Part shown: one piece after another, positions 21,826 to 32,619 of the stretch
Layout: the number at the start of each line of letters is the position of its first letter
How positions within the stretch are numbered: position 1 is the first letter of the stretch
Assembly (NCBI GenBank): GCA_029378245.1
Contig: JARKIF010000039.1
Coordinates: 248,001 to 312,000, forward strand
Reading direction: 5' to 3'
Length of the DNA: 64,000 nt
From: Roridomyces roridus
Taxonomy: Eukaryota; Basidiomycota; Agaricomycetes; Agaricales; Mycenaceae
Notes under the pieces: generated by a model
The model's input: only the letters and a program-made list of their open reading frames with translations
Told to the model about the DNA's origin: nothing
Database searches by the model: none
Position numbers and translations under genes: made by a program

Positions 21826-23613
21826 ATGGCTGGTACGTCTTCCCACTTCTTCCTTTTTGTTTCCCTATGTTTCTACTGCATGCCTTAAACCGGAGAGCAA
21901 GAGATTCATCCTCTGGAACTCCCAAGCTCGCGTCGGCCACTGCACCTTTCATATGTAGCTTTTCTCTTCTTTTTCTCGTTCTATTACATCTGGAATAGAC
22001 TCACATATTGACCAGGACGACGCACCCTCCGTAACGGCAAGGAGTTCTCGGCCTTCGACTTTGCTTTGAAACGCGCCGTCACCGCCTCACTGGATTTCGA
22101 CACGGGTGCTCGCATTCAAGAAGCTATCATCGAGCAAGCCCTTTCAAATGCTGCAGACGACCTGGATGACCTCACAGAATACGCTGCGGACCTCTCTCTC
22201 GAGCCGGAGCCGATCCTGCACCCACCTCCCCTCCCTACGCCCACACCCATTCCACCACCCGTCTCCACTTCACCAGGCGCCAAAATGTCAGCCCTTCAGA
22301 ACGATAAGGCCCATGGCAATGCCCGGCGTCGCAAGAAACGCCTCGCAGCCGCTGAACTCGCCTCCACCGACCCCATTCTCAAGCCCGTGCACCACAAGCG
22401 CATCGCAGAGGCCAAGTCCTCAGCGCTGCACCTCGGCGTCGACGGCACGGCACTCCCTCACACCAAACCCTCCTGGCTTGGGCTCCGAAACGCCCCACTC
22501 GCACTTGATCCTCCCCCAATCGAAATTGCCATCGGAGGGCGCGTATACTCGCAAGACGAGTTTGAGGCCCTCAACAAGGCCGTTCTCGAAGGGAGTGGGA
22601 TGACGGGAATACACGCAGGAGGAGATTGACAGGATGGTCGGGATGACGGGATTCATGTATGTGGCTTGGCTGGGCATGTGCGTGTTTTTTTTTCCTCATT
22701 CATTCTTGCTCGACTGATCTTTCCTTCGCAGACTTACAATCCCCATCCTCGACGCCCACCGCCGCGTCATCGCTGTACTCGGTGGCCATCCCAACGACGA
22801 AGACTGGCCAGAGGTCCATGGCGGTGCACACACGATGATGCAGGAGCGTCTTCCGCGCTTGTGTCTCACGCATGATCGCCTCCACCATCGACGCGCGCAG
22901 ACCTCGTTTGCAGCCATCTCGCGTGGGCCGTCTTTCGGGAGCGGGCAGACGGAGCCGGTTGAGCTACGTAACAACGTCACGAATACACAGCTCACGGACG
23001 AGCTTATGGCTCACGAGTACTTCAAACGGATCGCACTTTTCGCTAACTGTACGTGCCTCCATTTGCTCACTACCCTCACTCATCGTTTTCAGCTCTACTT
23101 ATGCTGTGGGCGCCGCGACTCTATCTGTATTATCAGGTACAGATGGAGAAGCTTCGTTCTTGGAGGAAGCTGCGGTGGAACTTCCCCGGATGCGCATTTG
23201 CGGGCGCCACCTTCAACTTCGGCCCTCGTACAATCACCGCCCCGCACGTCGACTTTGCTAACCTCGCATGGGGCTGGTGCTCCATCACCGCGCTCGGAAA
23301 CTTTGACCCCGACGTTGGTGGGATGCTGATCCTCTGGCACCTCAAGCTTGTCATTCGTTTCCCTCCTGGCTCGACCGTCCTCATTCCATCCGCCCTCGTC
23401 AAGCACTCCAACACCCCGATTGGCAAGAACGAGACGCGAACCTCGTTTGCTCAGTACACGGCGGGTGGGTTATTCCACTGGCTGTGGAACGGCTGCAAGA
23501 CGGATGTCGCGTTCGAGAATGCCGACGCTGGGGTCAAGGCACAGCGTGCAGCCGAGGAGAAGGAGCGGTGGATGGAGGGCATGGCCATGTATAGTAAAAT
23601 TGACGAGCTTTAG
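21826..23613 (+). CDS. TET/JBP-type 2OG-Fe(II) dioxygenase (module 2), apparently intact
   Basis: Exons 21826-21832, 22016-22542, 22619-22656, 22732-23048 and 23093-23613 join to exactly 470 codons (469 aa). The N-terminal half starts MAGRRTLRNGKEFSAFDFAL and has Pro- and Lys-rich stretches. The bridging exons read GREEIDRMVGMTGFI then LTIPILDAHRRVIAVLGG. The catalytic domain has the HxD iron site in TAPHVDFANLAWGWCS, TALGNFDPDVGGMLILWH, the distal His in LIPSALVKHSNTPI and a 2OG-binding Arg in RTSFAQYTAGGLFHW. Family members hydroxylate or oxidise methyl groups on DNA bases. Its job in the element might be to alter methylation marks that silence it; this is inference. The exon at 22619 requires an intron at 22543-22618; without it the frame would break. 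Confidence 0.88.
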
Positions 23614-24001
23614 CTACATTAGTTGTTTTACCATTGCAATAATTACTCTTCCTCTCAAATTTCTTTGTGAATGGACGAAACACGCCTTTGGAATGGCCAG
23701 ACCTTTCTCAAAGGCATGACGAATCCGAATATTGGGTGACGAACCCGGATTTCGGCTTTATCGGATATCTCGGAATAGGCTGCCGAGCTGCAGAAAAGTT
23801 GTTAGTTACAGGGACTGAGGGACAATGGAGGCCTAGAATTTTGTCAGAGGCCTCTAAATGAGGAATAAAATGAATTTGAATCGAAAAGAAATTTGGCGGG
23901 GATGTACGCGTTGTGGAGAATCTCAAGTCATTGTTTCGGTGAGTGAATCAGCCACTCTTGTCTCTTGATCACCAACCACATTCATCTTTTTCTGCGCACT
24001 C

Positions 24002-24663
24002 ATGCTCAACAATTCCTCCCACCACACTCAAAGCGACAAAGATAATCCTCATTTGACCAAGTCCAAGACGCGGGAAGCCAACAAGGCCGCAGCAAAACGA
24101 TATCGAGAGCGGAATCCAGAGGAGACAAGACGGAGGGCACGAGAGCGAATGCAGCGGTGCGTGTATAACTATTCAGATTCATTCACTCTTCTAACTACTG
24201 TGCATAGTGTTCGTGAGCAGAGGAAAGGCACCACCGAGGCCGGGCTGCTGCTGGAGCAGCGTCGGGCTGCTGAATCCATTCAGCGTGAAGGGTGTGTCTC
24301 CTGAACTTTAGTTCACACTTCTACTGATACATCTACTTGTAGAGCGCGTCAAGCGTTGGTCTCACATTCTTCAATCCTCACCCCCGCCATTCATCTACCC
24401 GCTACAGCGATTTCATCAACAAGTACGGCCAAGGCGCGTTCGAACGCCATTATCTTCCGAAGCTCGACGAGGAGCATCAGTCATTGCCGCGGGCGCGTTG
24501 GGACTGGGTTGTCAAAGCAGATCGTGCAAGACTCCGTGAGTTGAATGAAATAATCTACAGTGGAAGAGGTGGAAGAGCCCTTCTCGGGGACATTGGACGG
24601 GCGGAGATGGAGAAGTTGAGGCTCTGCCGGGGTGCCCCTCACTTGAAGGCAAAGAAAAAATAG
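24002..24663 (+). CDS. Basic multi-exon cargo protein (module 2)
   Basis: ATG at 24002 (MLNNSSHHTQSDKDN). Exon 1 carries KSKTREANKAAAKRYRERNP and RRRARERMQR, exon 2 VREQRKGTTEAGLLLEQRRA, and exon 3 reads RYSDFINKYGQGAFERHYLP, RARWDWVVKADRARLRELNE and a Lys-rich end (HLKAKKK) to the stop at 24663. Introns are short GT-AG. The RARERMQR block and small exons resemble the module 1 Cys-cluster gene, and its place after TET/JBP is the same, but no Cys cluster is present here. Predicted to be largely helical and DNA- or RNA-binding by charge. Family not recognised. Confidence 0.65.
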
Positions 24664-24819
24664 GTGTTTGTCGAGAGGATAAAGAACAAAGTCCAGGGTA
24701 GTGTATTATTATTTTTATTGCAATGCACAGTCGGTGCTGCGTACTCGGTGCTGAAAGCCTTTTTTATGAGTCTGGATTTGGTGTGATCCCGGGTGAAGGC
24801 AGATGGCCACCTTCATCAG

Positions 24820-24910
24820 CCGGTTGCTGGAGTGGTTAATCATTCTTGACTCTTCAAATTCTACGCTGTCAATGGCTCCAAGTTCGATTCTCGGTTTTGC
24901 TTTTTTCCGT
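24820..24910 (+). other. tRNA-like sequence (A and B box, T-run)
   Basis: GCTGGAGTGGTTAATC resembles the A-box/D-arm of a serine or leucine tRNA. About 55 nt later comes CCAAGTTCGATTCTCGG, a B box with a mostly paired T stem, then TTTTTT at 24901. The acceptor arms do not pair. It points toward the gene at 25011. Confidence 0.4.
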
Positions 24911-25010
24911 TTGGGTCTCGACTTGATTTGTTTATTTTTGACTTGTCTCGTTTTGCTCACTCACCCTCCTTCCACCACTCTCATTTCAATCCTTGTCCTT
25001 CATGCTTACC

Positions 25011-26210
25011 ATGCCTTTCTGTGTTCCCAAATTCCACCCTGGCAACAACTTCGTCGACAAGATTTCACACAACAAATCGCAGCAGAAATATTGGTACACT
25101 GTGGAGGAGCGGGGCCTCTTCACCATCAAGTGCATCTTTTTTTCTCCTCCATCCTACGCCTCTGAAGCTGCCTTCTAGTGGAGACGCGCGTGCTGCTATG
25201 GACCCTGCCAGGCACGGCCGTGATCTGCACATCTTCGACACTAGGGCACTGGCAATCGAAGACTGGCAACGGCGATGTGCAAACGACCATGACCACAGCC
25301 ACGATCCCCCGTCCGATTCTCCATCCGACTCCCTTCCCCCTGTCGAGAAGGGTCCCGCTGCGGCTGAGCCGTCTCCGATCAAACGCGCGTCGCAATCCAA
25401 GCAAGCAACGGGAAAGGCATTGAAGGCAACGACCAGAGCCGAGCCTGCAGCCAAATTCCCGCGCCCGCGCACCATCCAGGCTGCGTTGGCAGAGCGCTCA
25501 CCCGCGTCTCGGGCGAGACAGGCAGAGGCGCAGGCTCGTGTCGATGCCGTGCCAACGATCTTGCCCCCACCTCGGGTGATACCCACAACACCTCACAAAC
25601 CCACCCCGTCGACAATCCAGCATCTCGAGCGGGATGTAGTGAAGGCTGGGAAAGCGGGTGACGACAATGGGCACTCGGGGAGGCCCGTCTTCGATTTGAC
25701 GACCCCGGATCGCGACGACGTGCAGCCGGGGAGGCCGGTCTACGATTTGACCACCCCGGATCGTGACGATCGTGTCTCCATGAGCTCGGAGGGCTCACTT
25801 CCTGCCATCAGCTCAGAGAGTTCTCTCTCGTCGTCCTCCAACGTCTCGCCCTCGTCTACCCAAGGAGCTCGTGCTCCTCCTCCACCTTACCACCTTCCTG
25901 TCCCACCTGCCGCCGCACGTGTCAAACACAAGGAGTCGGAACATGAGGACAATTCAGTCTCCACCCGTGCCCGTCCCACTGGACGCAGCACGCCCACGCG
26001 GGCTTCGTCGTCATTGAATCAGTCGCCAACGAAGATGTACGTCAATGAGACCACGCGCAAGATCTATGGTGATGTGTGAGTATATTCATCTTTCGAGCCC
26101 GCAAAACTGACCTTGATACTTGCAGCAAGATGGCGGTGCGCGATATGCATCTGCGGGACATTGTCACGGAGATGGATGAGGCCGAGGTCTCGTCGGTCTT
26201 TGGTGCCTAG
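25011..26210 (+). CDS. Cargo protein with tandem SUMO-interaction-like motifs (module 2)
   Basis: Exons 25011-25129, 25179-26075 and 26126-26210 join to 367 codons (366 aa). The start at 25011 has a good context; an in-frame ATG at 25002 is possible. The N-terminus reads KYWYTVEERGLFTINGD and then HIFDTRALAIEDWQRRC. This spacing recalls the small viroplasmin/RNase H1-type RNA-DNA hybrid-binding fold, but only weakly. The middle is disordered and Pro/Ala-rich. Two copies of GRPVxDLTTPDRDD (near 25680-25770) contain VFDLT and VYDLT, close to the SUMO-interaction motif VIDLT. The last exon reads KMAVRDMHLRDIVTEMDE. No enzyme domain. Role unknown. Confidence 0.65.
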
Positions 26211-26344
26211 CGGGGTGGTGTTGTGCAACTTGTATGAAAATGTATTGAGTTCGTTTTTATTACTATTTGCCTGTATAGAGTGTGTTCTATGGAATTTTTG
26301 GATTTACATTGTAGGACTTGACTTGGAAGAGGTAAAATTGAGAG

Positions 26345-26455
26345 AATTAAAAAGAGATGGAAATCAAGTGGACCAAGATTCGAACTCAAGGTAGAGTGCT
26401 GAGCATTAAAGCTCAGGAGTAACCGGGAAGAGTGCAAGACCACTGGGTTATCGGG
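26345..26455 (-). other. tRNA-like sequence (A and B box, T-run)
   Basis: Minus strand: GATAACCCAGTGGTC (A-box-like), an extended variable part, GAGTTCGAATCTTGG (B box), then TTTTT about 25 nt later. It faces the 3' end of the gene at 25011-26210, opposite to the tRNA-like unit at 24820. Not a functional tRNA by its missing acceptor pairing. Confidence 0.4.
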
Positions 26456-26674
26456 AACATACTACCTGCAAGTTCAGTCTAAATATGCCACCACCGGTGC
26501 AGTGAGTTCGCGGAAATTAAAACAGTGGCTTCTATTGATTTCGTTGACTATCCCGCAATCGCCGCCTTGACGTGGGACTGGTAATGCTGGCAGCGATGTC
26601 CGATTCCCACCACTACCTTTCTTCTCTCCCTGTCCTCTCGCCATTGTGGTCGTCTTGCGCGGTTCAATGCTCAA

Positions 26675-28960
26675 ATGTCTCGCCACTCAGGCGTTGTTTA
26701 CACCAGTCGGCTCCAGCACGTGAGCCTCACCTCCTGGAATCAACAAGCTCGGCTTTTGTCTCGTACCACCGCCATGCCCTCCTCTTCGACTCGCCCGAGC
26801 CCTCCTCCTTTACCTGAATGCAGTCGCTCCCGCAGCCTCAGTCCAGATGGCTCTGACGACGATGTACCCCCTTCCCGCCGCCCCTCCAGCACCAAACGTC
26901 GCGTCGTCGACTTGGAGCCCGACAAGCCCGAGGAGGACTGGGTCGGCAACGAGGATGCTGCACTCGAGGATGCTGCACTCCTCGAGGGCATGCGCACCAC
27001 CAGCCACCGCTCGCGCAACCGTCATCTCCCTGCCCAGCCGGCCCGCAAGCATTCTCACAGGAGTCGGAAGGGAATGTACGGGGTGCAGACCGCAAAGAAG
27101 GCCGCCAAGAACAGGAAGCTTGAGGGGCTGTATGCGGAGCTCGACATGCTCAACGCCCAGCGCGAGTTGGCGGCAGTCGAGTTGTCAAAGACGTACAAGA
27201 TGAAGGTGGAGGAGGTGCGCCGTCGGATGATGACCTCGGCCATCGTCAAGGGCTCGCGGGAGAAACAGATCCACAACGCGAAGATGTCGCATATCGCGGA
27301 GCTTGTAAATGCTGGTACGTCGTGTGGTTTCTCTGTTTTTTTTTTTTCATGTAAAACGTCTCTGACTCGATTCCACAGACCTTCCACGCGGCGAGAAGCT
27401 CAACAGCTCCCAGCTCAACGCCCACATTGCCAACAACCGCCACCTCTATGATGATTACACCGAGGAGGAGGAGGCAGAGCTCCTGGCCAAGCTCGAGGAG
27501 AAACGGACGGTCAAGAAGAGTGGAGCGCGGGCCAACAACCTCTCGGCAAAGATCGTGGCCAAGAAAACAATTGCGAAGATCGGCCAAATGGTAAGTAATT
27601 CGTCTCGGATGCGGCTTACCATGGGCTCATGGGTATGCAGATGATTGCGTTGGTGCAGCAGACCGGTGTCATCGGCCACGCCGCCTTCACGCGGACGCAC
27701 CCGCACGACAAGACGGGCACCTATTTTGTCGAGTCCGAGGGCGGCGGTGACTTTCTTGCGCACGCATTTGGGAAGAGCGCGCCCGACTTCATGGTAATGT
27801 ACGAGATGTGGGGAATGAATCGAGACAAAGGTACGTATTCGACACCCCTCTCTTTCCCTTTCTGATTCGTTACCCAGTCACCCTCGCCAACGAACTCTTG
27901 AGGCTCCAAAAAGCGTGTCGGGTGATAATCATGAAAGGTTTCCGTAAGTCTCTTCATCTATTGACGTCTTTTTATTAACTCCTTTGCTTTCCCAGTTCTC
28001 GTACGCGGCGTCACCAAGGCCCAGATGAACTACAAGGACTACATCGGCGCAATCGTCAAGAAATTCGGTGTTGGGATCGTCGGCTGGCCGCAGGGCGTGC
28101 CCTTTGTCACCGCGAGCAAAATTGGCGCGCTCCCCACCATCAAGAAGCTCCACGACGCGCTCGAGTCCGGCGCCTGCCACTGGAGGAAGCTCACCCCGTC
28201 CGAGAAGGCGCGCCTCATTGCCCAGCACGAGGAGATGCTCGAGAACGGCGAGGTGACGAAGACGACTCGGAAGGGGAAGGGGAAGGGGAAGGGGAAGAAG
28301 GGTGTAGAGGAGGAGGGTAGTGATGATGACGACGAGCAGGAGCAGGAGCAGCAGGAGGACGAGGGTGGGGCAGATGACGATGAGGAGGAGGAGGAGCGTC
28401 CCCGTACGGGGAAGGAGAAGTACGCCAGACTCGAGCAGCTGGCGGTGGATGCGAGGAAGCGGGGGAAGGAGGAGGAAAAGCAGAGGAAGCTGAAGGCGAA
28501 GGCGGCGGCGGTGAAGTCGAAGGAGCAGGGCGGGAGGAAGAAGGCCGACAAGTCGGCCAGCACCAAACCCATCACCAAGCGCGTTGCGGCCAAGGAAAAG
28601 GCGGTGCAGCCGCGCAAGCGCAAGGATGCCGATGAGGCGGTGGCCAAGTCGAGGAAGCGCAAGGCGCGCGAGGCGGACGACGACTACGAGCAGCCCGTGA
28701 AGTCGACAAAGCGGCCGAAACCCAAGCCGGCGTACAAGGGCGCCAATGGCACTGGTGCCAAAGACCCCACCACGACTCCAGCCTCCCCTCCCCGCGAGAC
28801 ATCTCCTCCCCCTCCTCCTCACAAGTCCACCCCCGCCAGCGCGAGCACCACGTCGTCCGGATCCACGGCTAAGAAGGTGAAGCGGAAAGGACCGCCGGGC
28901 GTGCGGGGGACATTTGCCGGGGGTGTATTCAAGGTGTACGGGAAGGATGATATGATTTGA
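26675..28960 (+). CDS. Large charged cargo protein with a GWP-type conserved block (module 2)
   Basis: Exons 26675-27314, 27379-27590, 27641-27830, 27878-27943 and 27996-28960 join to exactly 691 codons. An in-frame ATG at 26774 has a better context (accgccATGcc) and may be the real start. The N-terminal third is Ser/Arg-rich, then helical (KKAAKNRKLEGLYAELDML, SHIAELVNADLPRG). The middle has a compact conserved-looking block: GVIGHAAFTRTHPHDKTGTY, FGKSAPDFMVMYEMWGMNRD, then KKFGVGIVGWPQGVPF and LHDALESGACHWRKLT. The C-terminus is a Lys/Glu/Asp-rich disordered tail with a KGKG repeat (28261-28300) and many basic clusters suited to nuclear import. Proteins with the block ending in an ALxxGxCHW motif are common in mushroom genomes, from memory. 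Function unknown. Confidence 0.7.
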
Positions 28961-29073
28961 CGTGGCCTGGACGCGAAAAAAATGATCTCTATGCATTTAG
29001 ATTCTGTTCCCTCTATGCCCGTATTTTTTTCTTGTATTATGTCTCGAGTTTACATGATTTTTCTGCATACTTT

Positions 29074-29485
29074 CCTTTTTGGGACATCGGGAGTCGGGGG
29101 CGCGCGTCGGTGATGGCGCCGACCTCGGCATCAGTGGGAAATGATCTTCTTCGGCACCACGGCAATGCCTTTGTGCTTTCTAAGTCTACAGAAGCTTATC
29201 GCAAGCATATGTCAAAAGCTTTTCGGAAGCTTAAACGGAAGCATGCCTGAAATCCAGCAACTTGGCGTCTTAGCCTGGTACCACTGCTACAGGTACCAGG
29301 CTACCTAGCTTACTTAGGTGGAAGGTACAGGTGAAGTCTACAGAAGCTGATCGCAAGCATATGTCAAAAGCTTTTCGGAAGCTTAAACGGAAGCATGCCT
29401 GAAATCCAGCAACTTGGCGTCTTAGCCTGGTACCACTGCTACAGGTACCAGGCTACCTAGCTTACTTAGGTGGAAGGTACAGGTG
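29074..29485 (-). repeat. Right terminal inverted repeat of KDZ module 2, with 152-bp end duplicated in tandem
   Basis: The outer 152 bp occurs twice head to tail, 29182-29333 and 29334-29485, with one difference (gaagcttatcg versus gaagctgatcg). The left TIR matches the outer copy at that position. The inner part of the repeat, back to about 29074, is single. Each copy ends GGTACAGGTG. Confidence 0.92.
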
Positions 29486-30272
29486 AGCACTCTTATATGC
29501 CTCCGGCCACGTTCAACGGTGGCTCGCCCAGCACCCCAGAGCAGCGACGCCGTTCCCGGTTTTCCTGAATCGACATCTGCGTCTCGCGACCGTCTCGCAC
29601 TCCCATGTGGTTCGCGGGGGCTTCGAGTTTGACGGAGATCGGTCGTTCTATGGCCTCATCGAGACAAGTATTCGGACCGTAATCCCGGAACGGGTGGACA
29701 TTCATAGAGTATGGCTGCATCTTTCGCGCCACAAAAATTGTTCTTAGCCTTTGTAGATCATCGCGCGAGCCTTGGCTACCAATGATGTGCTTGGCGAGTA
29801 TATGGACGCTCTGGGCATGCTCGATGCCACCAGCCCAGACAAGACTGCGGGCGACGCGTTCGAGACCGTCCTCGGGGCCCTGCTCCAAGATCGTCCGTAC
29901 ACCATCCTGCAAGACTGGGTGACCACGGCATTTCAACCGCTCATCCTCGTTGCTCAGGCTGCGCTAGACAACAACAAGCGCAAGATGCCGGACCTCTCCA
30001 CCATCGAGCCGCGGGTGTCCAAGCGTCGGAGAGTTGACCATGGATCCAACGCCTCCACTACCTACTCTTCCACAGATCCATACTCTTTCCCCGCATCTAC
30101 TCCCGCCTCTCTTGACGTTGGGCTCGAATTTACGACACTTCCGCACGCGCGTGCAGACCTCGATTTCGTGCTTGCTTTTCTGGACTCGGTGTTGCCTGCC
30201 CCTGCCCCTGCAGTTGCAGAGCCTTGTCCGGCGTACGTAGCCAGTTCCAGAGATTCTCAACACACATACTGA
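29486..30272 (+). pseudogene. RNase III-like gene, 5'-truncated copy (left palindrome arm)
   Basis: Copy of the gene at 37672-38532 lacking the first ~25 codons, because the palindrome arm ends there against the KDZ transposon. The remaining frame is open: LLYASGH, then FEFDGDRSFYGLIETSIR, an intron at 29709-29756, then IIARALATNDVLGEYMDALG and KTAGDAFETVLGALLQD. It has no start codon or promoter of its own, so it is probably silent unless read from the transposon end. Confidence 0.7.
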
Positions 30273-30481
30273 TGCAGTGCCGCAGATTAGCGAATGGACT
30301 GACTGGTAGCAAGAACACGCCCAAGGTGGCTCAGTCCGTTCCTGCTCAAGGGAAGGAAAATGTGGCGCCGTAGACAAATCGATTTTTCCATTTCCAGCAT
30401 ATGTAAGATAATATTATTATGAAAACCTCCACCGCCTACAGACCACGGCCCTCCTCCTCCTGCAATTGTCGAGGGACATGA

Positions 30482-31157
30482 TGTTATATCCATGTCATCC
30501 CGACTTCGATCCGAGGCCCTCCGATCCCTCCGGGCCCTCCGATCCCTCTGGGCCCTCCGGTCCCTCCGACCTTCCGGCCTCTTCCATCCAAGATGCATTC
30601 GATCACGTCATATTGCACAATCTTACGTTGTTATATCCATGCATGTCCAACTCTCCCGACTCTCCCTTGGACCTTCCGACTCCTCCGGTTCGGATCATTT
30701 CCGACTGATCCGGACATTCCGACCTTGATGCATCCGATCTGTTCGTATTGCACAATCCTATAGGGTTTTCACGCAATGAAGTTCTTCTGAGCGTTTCCCT
30801 TATTGTGATTATCTTTATCTTCTTCTCTCTTATTGTTGTAGTATAGAGCTTATTGTCTTTCATACTTCTGACTCCATTAGGTCGTGTCATACTTACTTAG
30901 TATAAATAGGACATACGATTGTGATGTACGTCAGTAGTTAATTAACGTGTGTTGCCTCCACAACTCCTCTGTGCCATCTAGTCTCCGAGTAATCCTCTCT
31001 CGGAAGTCAAGTGGTTGGTGCGCTCTCCCTCCGAGTAGCGTTCACCTCATCCGGATCACCTTCGGTCATCATCCCACGGTCCTCCGACCTCCGACCCTCC
31101 GACCTCTGACCTCAGGTTCCGGCCCCTTTGTCCTTACCCTCCGGCACGGACATTACA
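30482..31157 (+). mobile_element. Solo LTR with 5-bp target duplication CATGA (left arm)
   Basis: 676 bp from TGTTATATCC to GGACATTACA, flanked by CATGA at 30477-30481 and 31158-31162. It has a TATA-like agtataaatagg near 30900. The first 300 bp contain a partial internal duplication (TGTTATATCCATG recurs near 30629) and a run of CCCTCCGATC-type repeats at 30520-30580. It inserted at the 3' end of the partner gene before the palindrome formed, since both arms carry it. Confidence 0.85.
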
Positions 31158-31985
31158 CATGAGCAACCTGTAGAGAACACAGTTAGATCGTTCTTGTGCA
31201 GGGCCAACGATGAACGAACAAGTCGGTCCTCGGATGGGCCAGGCGTCTCCGTTGTCTCGTCCTCGTCCCAGTAGAAATCGGCCATTTGAACGAAAGGGTC
31301 TGACGGCTGCGTCAAGTTTCCAGCAGAGACTTCAGACGGAAGGACTCACAAGAGATCCCGGTTGCTGGCCGTACGCTAGAAAGACGTCAAATCAGGCCAA
31401 AGGACACCTCTGCAAGATTATGGGCACATACTGGTTGATTAATACCATCACCTTGCCGAATATCTCGAGGATGAGGTCGGAGAGGTTATCTCTGGCCCAT
31501 GTTTGCACGCCGGGAAGCCAATGGCGTTTATAAAGATGATATATTGCAACAAAAAATGTTTCGTGCCTGTTGAAGGGCTCTTGCATTTCTAGGCCGCACG
31601 CCACGGTGTAGAACGAGGTTGCGAGAGTGTCACACATGGCATCTGCGATGAGCTGCGGAAACCAGCTTGTAAGTATTCGTTTGAATGGGTCTCAAAATGG
31701 CCCACGCACTTTGAGCGCCATGCAGGGAAGACAGGCGAAACCCGCGTAGTGGTCGCGAAGGACGCCATTGACGGCGGCTTGCAGGTGAAGCTTGCCAAAG
31801 TAAGGCCAATTCTCCGCGTCATACGAGCCTTGCCTCGACTTCGGCCACACCAGCTGAGCAACCACTCGAGCCAAGTCGATGGGGCTCTCCAGATGAGGGC
31901 GGTTCTGGGTGCGATGTTTGAAAAGTTCGCCAGCGAACTTGGTGGTCTGCTCCAAAATCTGCTTGTTAGATAGTCCCGTCGACAT
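31112..31985 (-). CDS. Partner gene of the RNase III-like gene, left-arm copy
   Basis: Mirror of 35959-36832 (see there). Four exons on the minus strand from ATG at 31985; the final codons and stop lie inside the solo LTR. Identical or nearly so to the right-arm copy as far as read. Confidence 0.55.
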
Positions 31986-32474
31986 GACGGGTGAAGACAA
32001 AGGAGTGCAAGATCACATGGCACGCGTATAGTAAATATCTACTCCGCGTCAATCTACTCTATGGTACTGCGAATGATGATGTCCTTCTGCTATACGGTAG
32101 AGGGCATGGCTGGGACGTTTGGTGAGTTATATGTGCCCATTCAGTTCGGAAACTCACCAGTTCCGATGATGCCTCTTCAAGTCCCCTGGACTCATTCGTT
32201 CATCGACGGTGCACTTTCGCAAACAACACTCCACCCATTGACTACGATGCCTGCCGATAATTATGAGCAAGTTATTGGTGCCCACTGGCAGCAAACCACT
32301 GACCAGGTTTCGCAATGTCGCACAAACAGATCCACTAAGAGACGTAGGGACAATGCAATGTGCCCCCCGGCTACAGTGGGGCGCAAACCATTGTGCCCTT
32401 TCGGACACAGTACTGTGGCTTGAGTGCACAATGCAATGTGGCAGGGAAGAGTGAATTTGGAAAAGAATAGGAAA

Positions 32475-32575
32475 TGGCAGAGGCGGGGATCGAACCAAAA
32501 ACCTCCTGAATCTTGTGATCACAATGTAAACCACAAGCATCCAGTTGAGCCAAACCAGCATTGTAGGGCTGGTAG
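32475..32575 (-). other. tRNA-like sequence with consensus A and B boxes
   Basis: Minus strand: TGGCTCAACTGG matches the tRNA A box and GGTTCGATCCCCGCC the B box, 70 nt apart. This is the best preserved of the tRNA-like units in the window. The anticodon and acceptor arms do not fold convincingly. Mirrored at 35369-35469 on the + strand. Confidence 0.45.
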
Positions 32576-32619
32576 CATCATTGTACCAAACCATACTGAG
32601 ATTCAGCCGTGAATTGGTG

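Larger units (their letters stand above)
17789..29485. mobile_element. KDZ module 2: complete-looking 11.7-kb DNA transposon with TET/JBP and cargo genes
   Basis: Bounded by long terminal inverted repeats starting CACCTGTACCTTCCACC and ending GGTACAGGTG. Contents in order: CxC1-type KDZ transposase (-), TET/JBP dioxygenase (+), basic protein (+), SIM-motif protein (+) and a 690-aa protein (+). All five genes read without obvious stops. Left flank is the truncated gene of module 1; right flank is the first base of the large palindrome. No target-site duplication is visible between cagacgca on the left and agcactct on the right, which suggests that the right border was rearranged after insertion. 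Confidence 0.85.

Noticed and set aside
22543..22618. Apparent frameshift in TET/JBP copy 2 near VLEGSGMTG
   Set aside because: A 76-nt GT-AG intron at this place keeps the frame and makes the whole coding length divisible by three, so no lesion is needed.
27929..28996. 355-codon open frame on the minus strand, very Leu-rich
   Set aside because: It is antisense to the charged tail and last exons of the 26675-28960 gene; Lys/Glu codons read backwards give Leu/Phe. The plus gene has consistent splicing.
28957..29250. Open frames within both TIRs of KDZ2 sharing FPFWDIGSRGRASVMAP
   Set aside because: The shared protein sequence is a by-product of the inverted repeat; no promoter, domain or codon evidence for a gene.
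17781..29495. Target-site duplication of the KDZ2 transposon
   Set aside because: Flanks cagacgca and agcactct do not match in any register that I tried.
32475..32575. Functional tRNA gene
   Set aside because: A and B boxes are good but the acceptor and anticodon arms do not pair, so I list it only as tRNA-like.
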